64,000 nucleotides of DNA from Ehretia macrophylla (lineage: Eukaryota > Streptophyta > Magnoliopsida > Boraginales > Ehretiaceae): assembly GCA_037974665.1 (NCBI GenBank), contig CM075772.1, positions 42,684,552 through 42,748,551 of the forward strand. The letters run 5' to 3'. The position numbers and the translations under genes were made by a program. Position 1 is the first letter of the stretch; each line of letters begins with the position of its first letter. The notes beneath the pieces were generated by a model. It had not been told where the DNA came from and ran no database searches. It saw nothing but the letters and a program-made list of their open reading frames with translations. Positions 59,391 through 64,000 of this stretch are shown one piece after another.

Positions 59391-62300
59391 ATTTAGTTTT
59401 CAGTTATCTCAGTAATAAGTTATTATATATCTAGCATTCGTTTCAAACACAACACTTGAACGATTGAGTTCTAATTTATTCCAATTTACCTTCTTAGCCA
59501 AATTTAAGATTGTAAAGATGAAGTTACCCTTGGGTTCATTAGCTAGTGATCATTAAACTTATGAAATAATGCAAGTGTTTGAAGAGCTTAAGTAGAATGA
59601 AATGCTTGAATTACATTTAGTCATTTTCTCCTAGCCCAATTCTTGACACACGTTCACGAGCCATACCCATTTTGGTTCATAGGGGTATCTTTTTTGGGCC
59701 ACCGACATAATTATTCTCATAACCCAAAATTTCCACAGGTGCTTGATAAACATAAAAAGTAAATTCAAACACCCTTCCCAATTTTTGTATCCTTCTCCAA
59801 CTTTTAGCAATCAAACGACTATGTGAACTTAGAGTAGAAACATCTTAACCAAAAAAAAAAAAAAAAAAAAGGTGAAAAGACATGACTAATCATGGTCTCA
59901 ACTTAGAGTTCATAAAGTGCTAAATAATTATTGTCTTACATTAATATATCACAAATTTTTAAGATAATGATTTTGAACTATTTTAACTAATCGCAATTAG
60001 TTTTAGAACGACAAACCCTATTACTTAACATAATATTAGAATTGGATCTTAGCCTAATCTTATCAATCAGCTTGTGAACAACATTTTCTTGTTACCTCTC
60101 TATATCAACTTCCGTACCTACTCTTCTTGTTGACTTTATTTTTTCATGTCAATTTTTGTATTCAAAACTATTTTCTTAATCGTGGGTATCCGTGAGAGAG
60201 AGTGTTACTGATTATCATTCTCCCACATTAATAATTCAAAATTTTATCATACAATTATAGCTAATTGTGATTTTTTAAATTTTTAATAATTTCAGTTACA
60301 GTTAATAATTTTAAATCCGTACAATTATGACTACAAATTATGCTAAACGATTTTACTTAAAAATTATTTCATTTTGTACGTTAAGCGACTCGCTGCCATC
60401 AAACCTACAAGCTCAAGCTCCTATATAAAATGATTATACCAGTAGTATTTCCCTTCTTAAAACCAACAGAGATTTTAATTTCCATAAACCCACTTTGGCC
60501 TAACATAGCCAGACGCTAGCAGAGGCCAAAGAGATAGTAATCCTCCAGTGTTTCCATAAAGTCAGAGGCGTCAGCGAGCCAGCCACGTTCCAGTGGGCCA
60601 GTGGAGCCGCTGAGGTCAATTTTCCGACAGCGTCAATGTTGGAGTCATCGGTACTTCCAACAGTACGTGTTGGACCCTACAGCCCTACCACTTCACAAAG
60701 TACGGCCGAGTTGTGGCTGACATTTTTTTTCCTTTTTTTGGAAACCCTCTCGTGTTTCGAGGTGTGAATTACATGATGGTAACGGTCCCCTCACCATTTC
60801 TTTTTTTCAACTCAGCTTTTGTCTATGTTGGTTTCTGTCCAAGTGTCACTCTTATGTGGTCATTTAATTGTTATTCGCAGTTTCGACTCTCTCCAATCAT
60901 GGCGGACCTGGATCATCACCTATCCACATATAAATGAATTTTATAATATATAGGGTTTTTTATTTGTTTAGGATTGAAGATCAGTTCGCTTAATTTGAAA
61001 AAATTTCAGTAAATCAAATATAGTGAATCTAAAGTATACTTTGATAAGTAAAAGGAGTGAAATGTTCTGGACTCTTGTAATTTGTTCAAACTATATTTTT
61101 TAATAATTTTTGTTGACATTTTTTAACTGAAATATGAGATTGGGACACGTATAAATAGGGTTTAAAAATAACATAGGAGAATTATTAAAGGAAAACTGTA
61201 TCACATGGACTGTTATGTAGTTTCGTCAAACTACATGGAATCACGGTCATTTCACCCTAAGTAGAAGTTAGGAGAATGCATTGTTCAAGAATTAATTCTA
61301 ATGTTCAAGAAAATCTAATAGTAGTGATTAATTGTTCAAATCTAATAGTAGAAGTTAGGAGAATGCATTCTATTAAATTTCTATCATAATCTGGATCTCA
61401 AGAGTTAGGTGGACTATTGGTAAGATAACGGTTCATCATGACTAAAGTTTTGGATTTAAAATCTCTATTTAATTCCCTTACAGATTGTTTGGAATAAATG
61501 AATTTTACAAAATTTTGCGAAACTCATTTGCAAATCTAAGTTTTTTGTTTAGTTGCACCTTTCTAAAAAATTAAAATTCCAAGATTTGTAATTCTTAGAT
61601 TTGCATAAGCCTTACTCAAATCCTAGGCCAAGAGGTGAAATTTGCAAATTTACATTTTCTAATTATGTTGCTAATATTTTGAGGACAAAACCACCATCAA
61701 GTTAAAGGAAAAAAAATATTTTTCACTCTTCTTCTCCACTCTTCTCTTCTTCCAAATTGACGGCAAAAAGAAAAAAAAAGTCAACTTCTTCTTCAAATAT
61801 TCATTTGATTTTTCTTCTTCAGATATTCATTTGATTTTTCTTGCAAATTTATTTGCGATATCTTTTCTATTATGTATTATTCTTTTTGTTTTTTTTATAG
61901 TACTATTATGTTGTTGCTGTTGTTGTTCCTTCTTATTTTCAATATAATAACATGCAATTAAAGGGCTCTGTACGTTATTTCTAGGTTTGCCATGTAGATT
62001 ATTCTTTCAGGGATATGTGTTTCTTCTTTGGGACAATCTTTTTCAGTTTCTCTATACAATCGATTTAAACTTTTTGTAGTTTCCTAGGTTTGCCCATGTA
62101 GATTTATGTTATTAGTAATTTTGACCAAATGTAGAAAAAATTAAGAAAATTCACTCAAAACATTGTTTCATGATAATGCTCATTAGATGCTTAATTATCA
62201 TACCAACTAAATATTGGCCAAACTCTCACTTAGCAATAGTTTACTATTTCATTTGCCTTCTGATTGACTTCTCCAATATATTTTCTATGATTTGTGGATT

Positions 62301-62865
62301 TTTTTTAATTATTTACTAGTGTATATCTGTTGTTTATATGGATTTTTCGTCTCGTTTACAACTAATGGACGGGTTTATAGTTCATAGAATAGTGATGTTG
62401 GCTTGTAGAACAAAAGATTTAAATAATGAAGTATGAATAAAGTTCTTAATGTTATGCAGGCCACAGGTACTTTAATAATCTGCACAATATAATCTCATCA
62501 ATACATGATTTAAGTGGTCCGAAACTGATGTTAGATGACAGGTTGAATGTTTGCAGGAAAAAATTAAAATTGAATAAAAGAAGGGTATTTAAGTAAAATA
62601 TAACTATTAATTCCTATTTCATATGTGTTCCAAACATAACTTGGATTTACAAATAACAGACTGATTTGAAATATATATTGAGACATGCAGTAACATTATA
62701 TTATAGAGTTTTTAGCCTAACAATGGATCCTTTCTCGCCTAAAGTAAATTCATCGTAATAGAAAAAAAATGATTCTTATATTTACTATAGAGTATTTAGT
62801 GCATAAAACTCATAATATTAGAGAGATCTGCAAAAGAGTCATATACATTTTACAATAATTTCTGT
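59391..62865. other. Intergenic, no supported gene
   Basis: Mostly AT-rich. A more GC-rich piece lies at 60480-60720. A 23-base direct repeat (AGTAGAAGTTAGGAGAATGC) occurs at 61260 and 61347. A plus-strand ORF at 60713-60937 has no recognisable domain and was not called. Confidence 0.5.
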
Positions 62866-63504
62866 CGAGGTCGGATTCTCGCAGTTGAACTGTTCGGCTA
62901 CGCTTGCCGAGCTGAACGTTTTAGATTGGCCTCTGAGTTGAACTTTTCAGGTCGGCTACGTCATCTGCAGAGAGAAAAGAAGGAAAAGTTTTCCATCGGA
63001 CACGCGAATGATTAGTATGTCCGAGCTGGCAAGGTAGCTGAGAGCATTTAATGACGAGTTACCTCCAAAGTGAAGAGGGTAGAGCTCTATTTATACTAAA
63101 TTCGGGTATGACAGCATTTAATGCAGTGCAGCTTTATGTCCCATCAGTACTTTATGTCCCATCGGAGCAGCTGGCACTGAGGTCGGGGTTTTCCGGGGTC
63201 GAGTCAGCATCCAGGTTGGGCATTTAGCTGAATGCGCTGGGCTCGGCTCAGATTAGCCCGTCTCAGCTCGGCACGGGTAAATCACCCCAGCTCGGTTACC
63301 CTTCGTCAATTCCCCTCCCCCCCAAGTCGAGATCGAGGGGGAGAGATCTAGAATTGGGTTTTTTCCCGAGCTGGATGTACCCGACCCCGACAGAGTAGGA
63401 ATGGCCACGTCAGCGGTGCATGCCCTTCAGATGGCTGACACGTCACCTGGTGGTTCTGACAAGACGCGACGTTTGGACTCCCCGAGGTAATTTTCAGAAA
63501 CGCC

Positions 63505-63512
63505 TATAAATA
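63505..63512 (+). promoter_or_regulatory. TATA box
   Basis: TATAAATA within CGCCTATAAATAGGGCC lies about 220 bases upstream of the ATG at 63733, in a GC-rich context. This is a strong plant-type TATA box. Confidence 0.6.
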
Positions 63513-63732
63513 GGGCCTTGACATCCAAGATTCGCTCCACACTTCGCTTTCAACCTTCAAGAGTTTTAGGTCGGACAACAGAGTGGTCGGACGCAGTTAG
63601 CTCGGAAAGAACCTCATCGGGATTTTAAGCTCGGAGCCAGCTAGGTCGGTAGCATTCCGCAGTCAAGAGCAGTAGGTATGTCCCGTCTCCCTTTAGTCAT
63701 TCCTGTACATTTATATTTAGTCTGTAGACAGG

Positions 63733-64000
63733 ATGGGGAGGTCGGAGTCGGAAGATTCCCAGGCGATAGAGGTGAGGTCCTACGGTGGAGATGAGAGTCT
63801 GTCGAGCTCGAAATCTACCTCAAATAGAGATCAAGATGGAGAGAGCACTAGTGCGTCTTCAGGGTCGGCTCGAAAATCTAGACCCGTGGAGAGTGATGAT
63901 GACTGCCAAGTTATTGGGGTCAGACTGGCGCAAGAGGAAGTCGAGGCGGATCCTTTGGCCAACCTGGGAGACTTGGAAGACAGGAACGATAAGGAGCCGC
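63733..64000 (+). CDS. Partial ORF, acidic Ser-rich N-terminus, runs off the window
   Basis: An ATG at 63733 opens a frame with no stop through base 64000 (89 codons). It begins MGRSESEDSQAIEVRS and is rich in Ser, Asp and Glu (GGDESLSSSKSTSN, VESDDDCQVIGVRLAQEE). No domain is recognisable in this part. Low-complexity acidic N-termini of this kind are frequent in plant retroelement gag-like and plant transposon proteins. Position 200 bases after a good TATA box supports expression. It could also be a host gene. Confidence 0.5.
   Translation, partial: MGRSESEDSQAIEVRSYGGDESLSSSKSTSNRDQDGESTSASSGSARKSRPVESDDDCQVIGVRLAQEEVEADPLANLGDLEDRNDKEP

Larger units (their letters stand above)
62873..64000 (+). 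mobile_element. Start of a GC-rich, probably transposon-derived unit, cut by window edge
   Basis: At 62873 (TGTCGAGGTCGG) composition changes from AT-rich to GC-rich. GGTCGG, GCTCGG and GAGCTG-type motifs recur through the segment. It contains a direct repeat (CTTTATGTCCCATC at 63131 and 63149), a TATA box and an open frame. This looks like an LTR or promoter region followed by a gag-like or transposon gene. I see neither a primer binding site nor a second LTR, so the class is open. Confidence 0.45.

Noticed and set aside
60713-60937. 74-aa hydrophobic ORF
   Set aside because: There is no domain, no promoter signal and no conservation evidence. It cannot be told from chance.

Overview
The window is nuclear DNA of a flowering plant, almost certainly a eudicot. 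The evidence is spliced genes with short AT-rich GT-AG introns, a plant CYP71-clan P450, a Ycf20-like plastid protein, a cotton-E6-like wall protein, and plant CACTA, copia, hAT, LINE and SINE elements. I cannot name the species from the sequence.

Only four host genes are convincing, all on the minus strand: a two-exon cytochrome P450 (7945-9812, 502 aa), a one-exon Ycf20-like protein (16216-16683, 155 aa), the 26S proteasome base subunit RPN1 (20312-31485), and an E6-like secreted protein (34456-35382, 308 aa). RPN1 resolves into 25 exons that sum to an intact 898-aa frame. The four genes do not form a pathway; the window is an ordinary gene-poor stretch with housekeeping and accessory genes separated by transposons.

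Layout. 1-7100: the right part of a CACTA (En/Spm) element. It carries a TNP2 transposase broken by one nonsense codon, an array of GC-rich palindromes, a 182-bp tandem repeat with G-boxes ahead of a small ORF of unknown function, subterminal repeats, and a terminus at 7100. 7101-9900: P450. 9900-16200: LINE tails, a diverged segmental duplication, a perfect-loop hairpin, a long-TIR element full of A/T simple sequence, and a mitochondrial 18S rRNA insertion. 16200-16700: Ycf20-like gene. 19200-19650: RTE-type LINE tail. 20300-31500: RPN1, with a duplicated promoter-side segment upstream. 32368-32892: hAT-type MITE with an exact 8-bp TSD. 33801-33931: tRNA-derived SINE with an exact 9-bp TSD. 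34456-35465: E6-like gene and TATA box. 36050-36140: a second, shorter SINE-like insertion.

38923-56525 is a nest of retroelements. The outer Ty1/copia element has LTRs of 234 and 223 bp and TSD CAAAT. It is split in its reverse transcriptase by a second, older-looking copia element (40317-49171, LTRs about 1.46 kb, TSD TAAAC). It is split again between protease and integrase by a 4-kb noncoding block that looks like a solo long LTR. 57494-58627 is a long-TIR element around an (AT)n tract. 58729-59400 holds decayed coding remnants. At 62873 the base composition changes sharply to GC-rich DNA rich in GGTCGG/GCTCGG motifs, with a TATA box and a reading frame that runs off the window.

The strongest lead for something undescribed is the interior of the CACTA element: the palindrome array and the G-box-repeat promoter with its small ORF.
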